In this document: one piece after another, positions 1-10,594 of the stretch
How the letters are laid out: every line of letters starts with the position of its first letter
Position numbering within the stretch: position 1 is the stretch's first letter
Source of the DNA: Streptomyces diastatochromogenes
GTDB lineage: Bacteria; Actinomycetota; Actinomycetes; Streptomycetales; Streptomycetaceae
NCBI RefSeq assembly: GCF_002242805.1
Contig: NZ_MCGQ01000006.1
Coordinates: 31,745-95,744 of the forward strand
Direction of reading: 5' to 3'
Length of the DNA: 64,000 nt
Program-made: the position numbers and the translations under genes
Notes under the pieces: model-generated
The model's database searches: none
Told to the model about the DNA's origin: nothing
Seen by the model: the letters and a program-made list of their open reading frames with translations, nothing else

Positions 1-1935
1 CTGTGCGCGGGACTCGGCGAAGCGCGGCGCCAGTGGCTCGGCGGGCGGCTCTCCGCGGCCCGCCGGCTGGCCGGAGCGGAGCACGCCCGTCGGACGGCGG
101 GGGACCACGAACGCCGGCGACTCGCGCGCGAACTGCACGACGTGAGTGCCCATCACCTCACCTCGGTCGTCGTCACCGTCGACGCCGCGCGCAGACTCAA
201 GGACAGCAGGCCGGAGCTGGCCGCCGAGGCACTGTCGTTCGCGGAACGCACGGGCATCGAGACCGTGGCGGCGCTGCAGCGGCTCGTCGGTCTCCTGCGG
301 GACACCGACCGTCCGGGCCCGGAGGCCACGAGCGCGGAGATCGAGGAACTGGTCGCGGGATTCGGCCGGTTGGGCCGACCCGTCGCAGCCCACCTCCCCG
401 ACGACCTGACCGGCCCCGTGGCCGAGGCGATCCACGGCATCGTCCGCGAGGCCCTCACCAACGCCCTGCGGCACGCTCCCGGCGCCGCCGCCCGGGTGCT
501 CGTCCGCCGGGAGAACGGCGTGCTGGAACTGACCGTGGAGAACGCGCCGCCGCGCACCTCCGCACCGCACGACGCCGGCGGTCTCGGCGCCGGACGCGGC
601 GTGGCCGGCATGCGGGAACGGGCCGCATCGGCCGGCGGTGAGCTGACCGCCGGCCCGAGCCCCGACGGCGGTTGGCTGGTCCGCGCGACCCTGCCCGACA
701 CCGCCGGGCCCCGGCAGCCGCCCCGGCCCGTATGGCGGCGCGACATCCTGCGCGAGCAGCGGCTCGCCGATCCCGCCCTGGCCCTGACCGCGATGGTCCT
801 GCCGGTGGTCACCGCCCTCGCGGCCACGGAGGACTGGTCGGAACGGACCAGGCGCGACTCGGTACCGGAGCTGATCGCCGTGACGGTGCTGCTGGTCCTG
901 CACGCGCTGCCTCTGGTGTGGCGCAGACGTGCCCCGCTGGCCTCCTATGCCGCCGTGCTGGCCACGGCCTGGCTGTGGCCCGTGACCGTCGCCGTGCTGC
1001 CCCTGCCGTCACGGGTGTCGCAGTTCCTCGTCATGGGCACGTTCGTGGAGCTGCTCGCCGTGTACGCGGTCGCCGCGTACGGGCAGGGGCCCTCCCGCAC
1101 CTGGCCCGCTGCGATCGCGGGGACCTTCGGCACGGCCTCGGTGGTCACGGCAACGGCCGCTGCCGACGGCTCGTTCGAGGGCGATCCGATCGGCGGGCTC
1201 ACCGTCGTGATGGTGGTCGTCCTGGGCGTCCTGCTGGCTCCCGTCTTCGCCGCCGTGTGCGGCGCCGGCCTCGTCGTACGACGCCGACGCCTGCGCCTTC
1301 TGGCGAACGACGACTTCGCGCTCGCCCGCTCGATGTGGCATGCGGAGCGGGCCGCCGAGGCCGAACGGCACCGGCTGGCGGTCACGTTGCGCGAGGCCGT
1401 ACTGCACCACACGGCCTCGCTCGTCGAACTGGCCCGGCAGGGAAGGCTCGACGACGTGGCCGCCACGGCCAGGGCGGCCCTCGCCGCCATGCGGGACATG
1501 CTGCACAGCCTCGGCGACGGCGCGGACCTTGAGGGCCGCCTCGCTCCGTCCCCGACCGCCGCCGACCTCGACACGCTGTGCCGCACCCTGCGCGCCGCCG
1601 GCCGCGACGTGCGGTTGCGGGGCCTGCCGGAAGCCGCGCGGGACCTGCCGCCGTCCGTGCACGTCTCGACGTACCGGATCGTCGAAGCGGCACTCGGCGC
1701 GGGCGACCACGGGCCGGCCCGGGTGACCCTGAGGCGGCGCCGTGGCACCGTGCACATCACGCTGACGGGCGTACCGCTCGCCGGCGCCGGCCCGGTCGCC
1801 GAACGCCTGCGTGTGCAGGTCGCCGCGGGCGAGGGCCGCATCGCGTTCGAACCGATCGGTAAGGTACGGGTGTCGTTGCCGGCCGGACCCGCTCCGGCCC
1901 CCGTCCAGGAGGTGTCCCCGTCGCCGTACGCGTGA
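1..1935 (+). CDS. Sensor histidine kinase, 5'-truncated by window edge, with a second degenerate kinase module
   Basis: Two-component sensor kinase of the NarL/DesK class (HisKA_3 plus HATPase). The frame is open from base 1, so the true start lies left of the window. A GTG at 142 would exclude the H-box, because the phosphoacceptor His is at bases 136-138 in RELHDVSAHH. The first ATP-binding domain has an N-box (REALTNALRHA) and a G-box (VAGMRERAASAGG). After it come several hydrophobic segments (about 770-1280). A second DHp-like stretch (about 1340-1500) reads LREAVLHH, with Arg (1390-1392) where His should be, followed by a poor ATPase domain. The stop overlaps the next gene by GTGA, so the two are translationally coupled. 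Family call is secure; the role of the second half is inferred. Confidence 0.9.
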   Translation: MCAGLGEARRQWLGGRLSAARRLAGAEHARRTAGDHERRRLARELHDVSAHHLTSVVVTVDAARRLKDSRPELAAEALSFAERTGIETVAALQRLVGLLRDTDRPGPEATSAEIEELVAGFGRLGRPVAAHLPDDLTGPVAEAIHGIVREALTNALRHAPGAAARVLVRRENGVLELTVENAPPRTSAPHDAGGLGAGRGVAGMRERAASAGGELTAGPSPDGGWLVRATLPDTAGPRQPPRPVWRRDILREQRLADPALALTAMVLPVVTALAATEDWSERTRRDSVPELIAVTVLLVLHALPLVWRRRAPLASYAAVLATAWLWPVTVAVLPLPSRVSQFLVMGTFVELLAVYAVAAYGQGPSRTWPAAIAGTFGTASVVTATAAADGSFEGDPIGGLTVVMVVVLGVLLAPVFAAVCGAGLVVRRRRLRLLANDDFALARSMWHAERAAEAERHRLAVTLREAVLHHTASLVELARQGRLDDVAATARAALAAMRDMLHSLGDGADLEGRLAPSPTAADLDTLCRTLRAAGRDVRLRGLPEAARDLPPSVHVSTYRIVEAALGAGDHGPARVTLRRRRGTVHITLTGVPLAGAGPVAERLRVQVAAGEGRIAFEPIGKVRVSLPAGPAPAPVQEVSPSPYA

Positions 1936-2582
1936 TCGTCGTCGACGACCAGGCCGTGGTCAGGGCGGGCTTCGCCGCCATCGTGGACGCCGAACCCGAC
2001 CTCATCGTCGTCGGCGAGGCCGGAGACGGAGCGACGGCGGTGTCGCTCGCCACCGCCGAGGCTCCCGACCTCGTCCTGATGGACATCCGGATGCCGGGCA
2101 TGGACGGACTCACCGCGACCCGCCTGATCACCGCGCCGGAGAACGGGCCGCGGGTGCTCGTGCTCACCACCTTCGACCTCGACGAGTACGTGTACGAGGC
2201 CCTGCGCGCCGGAGCGTCCGGGTTCCTGCTGAAGGACGCCCAGCCCGAAGATCTGCTGACCGCGATCCGCGTCGTCGCCTCGGGCGACGGCATCCTGGCC
2301 CCCACCGTGACCCGTCGCCTCATCCGCACCTTCGCCCAGGGCGCCCGGCAAGTTCCCACGGTGACCGGGGTCTTCGAGCACCTCACCCCGAGGGAACGGG
2401 AAGTACTGCTGAAGATCGCCTCGGGCCTCACCAACGCCGAGATCGGAGCCGAACTCGGCGTGACCACGGGCACCGTGAAGACCCACGTGAACGGCCTGCT
2501 GTCCAAGCTCGGCCTGCGCGACCGGGTCCAGGCCACCATCCTCGCCTACGAGAGCGGACTGATCCGTCCCCGCACGAGCTGA
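1932..2582 (+). CDS. NarL/FixJ-family response regulator (LuxR-type HTH)
   Basis: DNA-binding response regulator and presumed partner of the upstream kinase. It has an N-terminal receiver domain (about residues 1-115) with the acidic pair VVDDQ, the phosphorylation Asp in LVLMDIRMPG and the conserved Lys in FLLKDAQ. The C-terminal LuxR/GerE helix-turn-helix (about 150-210) contains LTPREREVLLKIASG and NAEIGAELGV. The GTG at 1932 overlaps the kinase stop (GTGA) and leaves only a few residues before the first beta strand, which is normal for the family. Length (216 aa) is typical. The target genes cannot be told from this window. Confidence 0.93.
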   Translation: MIVVDDQAVVRAGFAAIVDAEPDLIVVGEAGDGATAVSLATAEAPDLVLMDIRMPGMDGLTATRLITAPENGPRVLVLTTFDLDEYVYEALRAGASGFLLKDAQPEDLLTAIRVVASGDGILAPTVTRRLIRTFAQGARQVPTVTGVFEHLTPREREVLLKIASGLTNAEIGAELGVTTGTVKTHVNGLLSKLGLRDRVQATILAYESGLIRPRTS

Positions 2583-2638
2583 CAGCGCAAACGGGCCGAG
2601 CCGTCAGGGCGACGGCAGCCGAGACCCCGTACGGGTGA

Positions 2639-3889
<1,251 letters not shown>

Positions 3890-3890
<1 letters not shown>

Positions 3891-4908
3891 CCGTCCCCGA
3901 CGGTGCCGAACGATGGCAGGAGCCCGGCGGAGCGGATCCTTTCCCCGAGGACCCAGGAGGTGAACTGGGTGCCGTGATCGGCGTGCACTATCCCGCCTGG
4001 TTCGGGGCGCTGGTTGCGGAGGGCCATGTCCAACGCGTTGACCACAAGGGTGGCGTCCTGTCGGGAGTCGATCGACCAGCCCACGATCTTGCGGCTGAAC
4101 GCGTCCAGGACCGCCGCGCAGTACACCCACCCTTCCCTGGTGCGGTGTTGCGTGATGTCGGAGACCCACAGCTCGTTGGGACGCAGCCGATGGAACTTGC
4201 GGTTGACCAGGTCCTCGGCAGTGACGACACCCCGCAGGCGCTTGATCCGCACCGGTCCGGGCAGTCCGTAGATCCCGGCCTGTGTCATCAGCACCGACAC
4301 GGTCCTCGAGCACACCTGGATGCTCATGCCCATGCCCAGGGTGAGCTCGGCATGTATGCGGCGGTAGCCGTAGGTGCCGCGTGACGCGACGTGGACCTCG
4401 CGGATCAGCCCGGTCAGCCACTCCCGTCGCAGCTGCCGCGCTGTGGTGGGGGTGCGTTTGTGCTTGTAGTAGTTCTGCCGGGCGACCCCGAGGATCCGGC
4501 AGCATCGATCGACCGGTGCCCCGGCATCGACGAGACGGTCGATCACCGGGTAGAGCCTCTTGGGGCCGGCTTGTCCTCGCCGAGGAACTTGGCGGCCTTG
4601 CGGACGATCTCAAGCTCGGCTTCCAGCTCGCGGATCCGTCGCCGCGCTGCACGCAGCTCTGCGGACTCCTCCGAGACCATGCCAGGGCGCCGTCCGTTGC
4701 CGATGTCGTCCTGGCGCAACCACTTCGACAACGTGACCGGATGGATGCCGAGGTCAACGGCGGTCTGCTTCTGTTCTTTTCCTGCCCGCACCAACACGAT
4801 GGCGCGGGCGCGGAACTCAGCGGGGCAGGCGCTGGGCATGTCCGGCAGCCTTTCGTGAAGGCCGTCAGTTAGCCACCAGAAATGGAACCTGAGAGGTGGG
4901 GCAGGTCA
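3890..4908 (-). mobile_element. IS3-family insertion sequence remnant
   Basis: OrfA and OrfB lie in the classical overlapping order. The left end is probably at 4908, where the minus strand begins TGACCTGCCCCACCTC; IS3-family ends usually begin TG. The right end is missing because OrfB breaks off near 3890, so no terminal inverted-repeat pair or target duplication can be shown. The remnant separates the broken ligase from the helicase/HEPN genes. Confidence 0.7.
4543..4839 (-). CDS. IS3-family transposase OrfA
   Basis: Small DNA-binding OrfA (98 aa) of the same IS element. It has an N-terminal helix-turn-helix (KQKQTAVDLGIHPVTLSKWLR) and a C-terminal leucine-zipper-like coil (ELRAARRRIRELEAELEIVRKAAKFL). 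The protein looks intact, but its OrfB partner is truncated, so it can at most bind the IS end. It is transcribed away from the element's left end near 4908. Confidence 0.9.
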   Translation of the reverse strand: MPSACPAEFRARAIVLVRAGKEQKQTAVDLGIHPVTLSKWLRQDDIGNGRRPGMVSEESAELRAARRRIRELEAELEIVRKAAKFLGEDKPAPRGSTR

Positions 4909-4956
4909 AGATGTCACCCAAACCTGCAGCAGATCCGGACGGCGCAGGCCCGCTAT

Positions 4957-5772
4957 CTATTGGGGTTTGCTTGCCGCTAGGTCGTTGAGCACAGCGTTGA
5001 CCGTCGACCAGCACAGATCGGCTGTGTCGAAGTCTGCGCTGTGCTTGGCTCGCTTCTCCGCAAGAGGATGGACCAGGTTGCGGTAGGTCCGCAGCAACTC
5101 CGAGGCCATCTTCGCGTCCTGGTCGATCCACCCATTGGTGTGGGCGTGCTGAACAAGATCCTGCAACCCTGCAGCGCGTAGTGGCTTGGGGAACGGGACG
5201 TCTGCTCGCCTGGCTTCGGCTGCGTGGACCAGGACGCCTTCGAGGAGGCTGCCGAGCATGATGACCGCGGAAGTGTAGGCGCCGTGTTCTTGGCAAATGC
5301 GTGCTTCATCGAGGCGTAGTTGAACGGCGCGAGCCAGGTCCGGGTCGGTGACGATGTCGGTGATGGCTACTTTGAGTTCCACTCGCTGGGGGCGTGGCGG
5401 GTTGTCGGGGTCGTACTCAACGAGGACGGGCTGGCCGTTGCGGTAGTCGATGCGGCGGCCTTCCAGGGCTAGGACTTCCTGGAGGCGTTCGATGACGGGG
5501 CCGTACTCGCTAGGCTGCTGCTGGTACTCCCGTCGGTCGGCCAGGCGCAGGACAACGCGTTCGACTTCTCCGGTGTCGTCCTCCTTCCGTTCGCGCAGGA
5601 GGTCCAGGATCCAGCGCTGGCGCGGACTGCCGTCATGATCGGGGACGTCTTCCAAGCCAGCCCGCCGGAGGAAGAGCGCCAGCTCCCAGCCACGTCGTCG
5701 TTTCATGCCGGGCTCATCGCCGCAGATCATGGCGGCGAGTTCGTCGAGTGTGCTGTCGTCGAAGTTCTCCAT
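4957..5772 (-). CDS. HEPN-domain-like protein, partner of the helicase-nuclease
   Basis: A 271-aa protein starting at MENFDDSTLDEL. Its ATG lies one base after the stop of the giant helicase gene, so the two are co-transcribed and probably coupled. The N-terminal 90 residues resemble a small acidic effector-associated helical domain. The C-terminal 120 residues form an alpha-helical HEPN/DUF4145-like domain: ARICQEHGAYTSAVIMLGSL, then ELLRTYRNLVHP, where Arg-x6-His fits the Rx4-6H motif of HEPN ribonucleases (Arg-x3-His does not). HEPN toxins in defence systems cleave RNA after activation. An RNase or binding role here is inferred; a non-catalytic DUF4145-type adaptor is the alternative. Confidence 0.6.
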   Translation of the reverse strand: MENFDDSTLDELAAMICGDEPGMKRRRGWELALFLRRAGLEDVPDHDGSPRQRWILDLLRERKEDDTGEVERVVLRLADRREYQQQPSEYGPVIERLQEVLALEGRRIDYRNGQPVLVEYDPDNPPRPQRVELKVAITDIVTDPDLARAVQLRLDEARICQEHGAYTSAVIMLGSLLEGVLVHAAEARRADVPFPKPLRAAGLQDLVQHAHTNGWIDQDAKMASELLRTYRNLVHPLAEKRAKHSADFDTADLCWSTVNAVLNDLAASKPQ

Positions 5773-5773
5773 G

Positions 5774-8700
5774 TCAGGCTGCCTTGCTGTCGTCGTCCGG
5801 TTCGCCGTCGTAGGGGTCCATGTCTTCGTCGTCGGGCTCGGCTTCGGCCAGTCCGGCCGGAGTCCATGGCGCGTGAGGTTCGGTGTCCTCCCTGGATGTC
5901 CCGGGCGTGGCACGCGGGTGGATGCCGAGGTCGGTCAGGCGTTTCCACAGGGGGGCCAGGGCTTCTTCCGGTGAGAGCGCGAAGGCGCTGCTGCGTACGC
6001 GCCAGAATGTCCAGCCGGCACGTCGCAGTTCCCGTTCCCGCTCGGCGTCGTCGTGGATCTGCTGCCTGTCGGAGTGGTAGGGGCTTCCGTCGCATTCGAC
6101 GGCGAGGCGCCCGTGGTCTCCGGTGACGACGAGGTCGATGAATTTGCCGTTGACTTCCCACTGCGGCACGACGTCGTAGCCGCGTTCCTTGATGCGCAGG
6201 AAGACGCGCTGTTCGAAGAGTGACTGGAAGGGCGCACAGAGTTGGTCTGGGCTGACGTTGGCCGGTTGGTGGGCGTGGCTGTAGGGCGGGGGCGGGCTTT
6301 GCATGTAGGTGAGCAGGGAGTGTCGCAGGTCCTTGCTGCTGAGCTGGTCGGTGGTCATGGAGTGGAAGAGCCACATCTGGTCACGGGCTCGGCTGGCTGC
6401 GACGTTGAAGCGTCGCTCGTGTTGGCGGCCGGTCGCGGCAATGACGTTGCGGCCGTCAACGACCATCGACAGCAGGATGACGTCGCGTTGGTCGCCTTGG
6501 AATTCTTCGGGGGTCCCGATCTGGATGTTGTGGCGTTCACGGGCGGGCATGTCGATGCGCTGGTCAACGAGGTCCTGGACGAGCCGCGTCTGATCGCCTT
6601 GGCGCAGGATGATGACGCCCATGGTGCGGTCGGCGTAGGCCGGGTCCTGGGTGAGGCGGTGGAGTTGGTCAACGACAGCCTCTGCTTCTGGCCGGTTGAT
6701 CAGCTTGTCCCTGCGCCCTTCGCAGTGGCCCTCGGGAACGTGGACCACCTTCAGTGGGGGAAGCCGGTCCGAGCCGTGCTGACGTAGCAGGATGAGCTGG
6801 TTGTCGGGATAGAACTGCATCGAGGACCACTTGATGATCTCGGGCATGCAGCGGAAGTGCTCGGTGAGGCGGATCACCTCGGTGAAGCGAGATGACAGCA
6901 GTTCATAGAGGTTGGACTTGGGGTCGAAGCCTTCGCGCTGCCAGGGTTCGAGCGCGGCCATGCGTTCGTCAAAGATCTGGGTGATCCGGTCGTGCTTGCT
7001 GCCGGTGTAGGCGGGCGCGCACTGGCGGTCGTCTCCGACGACGATGATCCGCGGGGCGAGCCAGAGCAACAGCAGGCCGTTCAGACCGACCTGGCTTGCT
7101 TCGTCGACGATCACCACATCGAAGGAGTCCGGTTCCGGGCTGATCGTTTCAGCTACCTGCCTCAGCGGCATGACCCATGCCGGTACCGCGCCCTGAGCTG
7201 TCTGCATGGCTGAACGCGCGTGGCGTTGATGGCGTTTGCCGTACTCCGTTGTTCCTTGACCGGCGTTGGCGATAGCGGTGGCGTAGGCGGCCAGGGCCTG
7301 CTTGTGCTTCGTGGTCATCCGCCTTACACAGTGCAGGGCCGCACGGTCACAGACAAGCTGCTCCACCAGATCGTGGAGTCGGGCTTCGACCTGTGCCAGC
7401 TCCCCTTCCAACTGCTCCTCTCGCCCGGGAAGCAGATACGTGTCGAGGAAGTCCTGCGCTTGCCGCCATGCCCACGCCTGTGGCAATGCGGTGAACCGGG
7501 CGCGCCAGTGCACCCCGAGGGGTTCGGCAGCAAATGCCTGTGCCAGCTCTGGATGGGCTTCGCTGAGGCGCTGGAAGAGTTTGCCGGTCTCGCGCCGGTC
7601 CGCCTCGCGCTGGAATGCCGCAGCCAATGCGTCCATTGCGAGTGCGTAGGCCTGCGCGTCGCGCGCAGCTGCCGCATCAGCCGCATGCTGGAGTTCCTCA
7701 ACAGCGTGTGGCTGTGGCTGAGGAAGGCCGGCAAGGAGCTCGTCGAGCTGCCGGGCTGCCTTCCTGACCTGCGACAGCTGCCGGGCCCGTACCGTGGCGT
7801 GGCGGATGTCCTGCCATTGTTCAGAGGTGGTGACCGATGCCGGGATGCCGTTAGCCAGCAGGGTTGTGTGGACTTGGCGGATTACTTCGACGCACGTGTC
7901 GACGGCCTGCAAGACAGCTGCTCTGTCGAGGAGTTCGGCTACCAGCAACTCGGCCGTGCCTTGTCCGACGGTCGATCCGACGCCTGCCCATCGCCCGCGC
8001 AGGGTAAGGGCGTGGGCGCGCATCTCCAGATGGCGAACCACCGCAGTGATCTGCTCTCGGCCGTTGGGAGCCATGCCTTCCACACGGCACTGTTCCAGCA
8101 GGACACGGGCTTGTTTGAGAACGGCCGGCCGGGGCCAGTGCTTGTTCAACTGCCCGCCCTTCAGGACGTACTGCTCCACGTTGCGGCCGCTGATCAGGAG
8201 CTCTTTCTCCTCGCTTTCGGAAAGCTGCGGTATTTCCACCTCGGGGAAGGAGGCTGCCGCTATCTCCTGCTGTGTCTGCTGGGCACGCAGTGAGGCGTTT
8301 CGGATGCTGTCCCACATTTGCTGCCATCGGCATGCGATGCCGTCCTGAAGTGCACGGGTGGACCACGTCTCTTCGTGCCATGACGCAGGATCCGCGGACA
8401 GACCCACACTCTGCAGAGCGTGCTGGGCTTGGTCGAGCAGCGTTTCCAGGACCGTGAGTTCCGCGTCGCCGTGGTCAGCCAGCGTCTGGGCCAATGGCGT
8501 GACGGGCTCGGGCCCAAGGGCTTCCTCGGCTGCTTCCAGCTCGCTGATGCGGCCGGCGACATCCGTGGGGTTCGGCAGAGTGGCGGGATCGGGGCAGTGG
8601 TGGATGTGCGTGTCGAGGATTCCCGGGCCATGCATGGTGACCAGCAGCCAGAGCCGCTGAGCCTCATCCGTGGTCAACGGCGGCAGTTGCTCCGGCTGGG

Positions 8701-10351
8701 CGGGCAGGGGTGGCAGCCACTGGTATTCAGCTGTGCCGTGCTCGACTGCCTGCACGATCTCGTCGAGTCGGCCACGGTATCCCGGCGCGATCTCGGGGTG
8801 CTCGTACCACTCGACTTCTCGCACCGCCCGCAGGCGCTCACGCAGCTTGGCCTGTTCAGCCATGAGCTGGTGCCGCTGGGTCTGCTGGGCCTCGATGCGC
8901 TGCTGAAGCCGCTCGGGATTCGTGGTGGCGCTCAGGTGGGCCAGAGCTCCGAGCGACTGGCGCAGGTCGCTGCTGCCGCCCTGCCAATGGTCACGCTGGA
9001 TGACGCACATGCTGCGCAGCCTGGCGGGCAGCTGGTCTCGCAGCACCTTCAACGCCTGGCCCTTTTCGCTGGTGACCAGGACTCGCTTCCCGTCCGCGAG
9101 GAGCGCTGCGATGAGGTTGCTGATCGTGTGGGTCTTTCCGGTCCCCGGCGGTCCCTGGACCACCACACTGGTGTCGTGCTGCAGTCTGTCCAGGACATCC
9201 AGCTGGGCAGCGTTCGTGACCATCGGGAACAACGGTTCCGGGCCCAGTGCCGGAGGGACGGAGCCGCTCCTGCTCCGCCAGGCCATACGCTCTGCCGGTT
9301 CAAGGTCGTACAGCAGCTGAGCCAATCCCAAGGGAGCTTGAGTTCCTGGGCGTTTCAAGGCTCGGGCGATGCCTTCGAAGAAGCCGAGTACCGAACGCTG
9401 GCCGTGCTCGCGCAGGATGAGCGCCGGCGCGTGATGCAGTGAGCGCGCCTGCGGATCTGCGGTGAAGTCGCGATGCTCCCTGCCCGGGTCGAACGGAAGC
9501 GTTCGTTCGACTCCGAAGGCTCGCTGTGACCAGGAGCGCAAGGCTTCCTTCGCCCGGTCCGACAGCGGGTGGAAGGCGACGTCATCGACATCGGAGCGCA
9601 CGACCCCCAGCAGCTCCGAGGTGTAGCCATCGGACTCGCTGAGGAACTCCGTGTCTTCCAGACGGCCGGACTGCCCCGGCACCAGGGACACCGTTATGTT
9701 GACCGAATTCGAGTCAACCGTGAGGGTAACGGGGGCAGTGACGATGTGCCTGCGCACCCGAGCCGAAGCTCGCTCGGCCCCCATCTGCAAGAGCCCTACT
9801 GCCAGGACGACCTCAAACGTGTCACCGTCCTGCTGGATCTTCTTGGCCATCCGGTACAGCTGCTGATGCAGACGGCGCTGCGGCTCGGCCGCCAGCTCCT
9901 CCTGCGCCCACCGCCTCCATCGGCCGGCCCAGGCCTCGTAGGTCTTGCGTAGCTCCGCAGTACCGATCTCCAGCGCCTTGGGATTCTCGCCCTGGTCAGC
10001 AGGCACTTCCGCCTGTTCGTCGTCGATTGACGTGCCGTCAATCAGCTCGGGAGCCTCCGCAGCAGCGGTGGCAGCGGCCTCGACCGACACGCGGCCGTGG
10101 AGGATCGCGGGCAACCGTGGTGCTTCAAGTGGCGGACGGTGCTTGACCACCATGATCCGAGAGTCGGCATCCTGAGAGCGGCGGACGAGCCCTTCGGGCA
10201 CATCCGCGAACCACACCACCTCTGAATACTTGGCACAGTTCCTGACGGGCCGGTAGGCACCTCGCACCAGCTCCTGCAGACAGTCGACCAACACACGAGT
10301 ATCGCGAATGGCCTTGGGATCACTGCCATCGCGTACCGCTGGGCGGGCCAT
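5774..10351 (-). CDS. SF1B (UPF1-like) helicase with C-terminal Vsr/DUF559-like endonuclease
   Basis: A giant protein of about 1,525 aa. Helicase motifs: Walker A GPPGTGKT (about residue 400), Walker B VIVDEAS and GDDRQ (about 1080), EHFRCMPEII, then TPEEFQGDQRD and FNVAASRAR (about 1270-1340). The long helicase insert (about 450-1000) is Gln/Glu/Leu-rich and probably coiled-coil. The C-terminus (about 1390-1490) is a PD-(D/E)XK/Vsr-like nuclease: IDLVVTGDHGRLAVECDG, then YHSDRQQ and RRAGWTFWRVRSS. ATG 10351 has a GGGGGA ribosome site; an in-frame ATG at 10453 adds 34 unsupported residues. Helicase-Vsr fusions occur in anti-phage systems such as Hhe. Defence is inferred from domains and from the adjacent HEPN and Mrr genes. 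Confidence 0.82.
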   Translation of the reverse strand: MARPAVRDGSDPKAIRDTRVLVDCLQELVRGAYRPVRNCAKYSEVVWFADVPEGLVRRSQDADSRIMVVKHRPPLEAPRLPAILHGRVSVEAAATAAAEAPELIDGTSIDDEQAEVPADQGENPKALEIGTAELRKTYEAWAGRWRRWAQEELAAEPQRRLHQQLYRMAKKIQQDGDTFEVVLAVGLLQMGAERASARVRRHIVTAPVTLTVDSNSVNITVSLVPGQSGRLEDTEFLSESDGYTSELLGVVRSDVDDVAFHPLSDRAKEALRSWSQRAFGVERTLPFDPGREHRDFTADPQARSLHHAPALILREHGQRSVLGFFEGIARALKRPGTQAPLGLAQLLYDLEPAERMAWRSRSGSVPPALGPEPLFPMVTNAAQLDVLDRLQHDTSVVVQGPPGTGKTHTISNLIAALLADGKRVLVTSEKGQALKVLRDQLPARLRSMCVIQRDHWQGGSSDLRQSLGALAHLSATTNPERLQQRIEAQQTQRHQLMAEQAKLRERLRAVREVEWYEHPEIAPGYRGRLDEIVQAVEHGTAEYQWLPPLPAQPEQLPPLTTDEAQRLWLLVTMHGPGILDTHIHHCPDPATLPNPTDVAGRISELEAAEEALGPEPVTPLAQTLADHGDAELTVLETLLDQAQHALQSVGLSADPASWHEETWSTRALQDGIACRWQQMWDSIRNASLRAQQTQQEIAAASFPEVEIPQLSESEEKELLISGRNVEQYVLKGGQLNKHWPRPAVLKQARVLLEQCRVEGMAPNGREQITAVVRHLEMRAHALTLRGRWAGVGSTVGQGTAELLVAELLDRAAVLQAVDTCVEVIRQVHTTLLANGIPASVTTSEQWQDIRHATVRARQLSQVRKAARQLDELLAGLPQPQPHAVEELQHAADAAAARDAQAYALAMDALAAAFQREADRRETGKLFQRLSEAHPELAQAFAAEPLGVHWRARFTALPQAWAWRQAQDFLDTYLLPGREEQLEGELAQVEARLHDLVEQLVCDRAALHCVRRMTTKHKQALAAYATAIANAGQGTTEYGKRHQRHARSAMQTAQGAVPAWVMPLRQVAETISPEPDSFDVVIVDEASQVGLNGLLLLWLAPRIIVVGDDRQCAPAYTGSKHDRITQIFDERMAALEPWQREGFDPKSNLYELLSSRFTEVIRLTEHFRCMPEIIKWSSMQFYPDNQLILLRQHGSDRLPPLKVVHVPEGHCEGRRDKLINRPEAEAVVDQLHRLTQDPAYADRTMGVIILRQGDQTRLVQDLVDQRIDMPARERHNIQIGTPEEFQGDQRDVILLSMVVDGRNVIAATGRQHERRFNVAASRARDQMWLFHSMTTDQLSSKDLRHSLLTYMQSPPPPYSHAHQPANVSPDQLCAPFQSLFEQRVFLRIKERGYDVVPQWEVNGKFIDLVVTGDHGRLAVECDGSPYHSDRQQIHDDAERERELRRAGWTFWRVRSSAFALSPEEALAPLWKRLTDLGIHPRATPGTSREDTEPHAPWTPAGLAEAEPDDEDMDPYDGEPDDDSKAA

Positions 10352-10594
10352 CACATCCCCCAAACGCCTGCCACCCTGGCAAGCCTTCCAGAGTCCATGG
10401 CCGCCACAAGTCAGGCAATACGGCAGACCCCAGCTGAGGCCATTTCCGGACACACAGCGCCATCCTGCTCACCCGACTCGGCCACCCGATGGACCCGTTC
10501 GACGGGCGACCGGCAGCACTGCACACGGGCACTCAGCACCGATCACACGTCAGCAGAGGTAGTCGACGCGGGTGACCCGGACCCGCGGGATCGA

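Noticed and set aside
142..1935. GTG 142 as kinase start
   Set aside because: It would remove the conserved phosphoacceptor His at 136-138; the gene simply begins before the window.
945..2486. Long minus-strand open frame opposite the kinase/regulator pair
   Set aside because: No family signature; it is the antisense shadow expected in GC-rich coding DNA, and the plus-strand genes are unambiguous.
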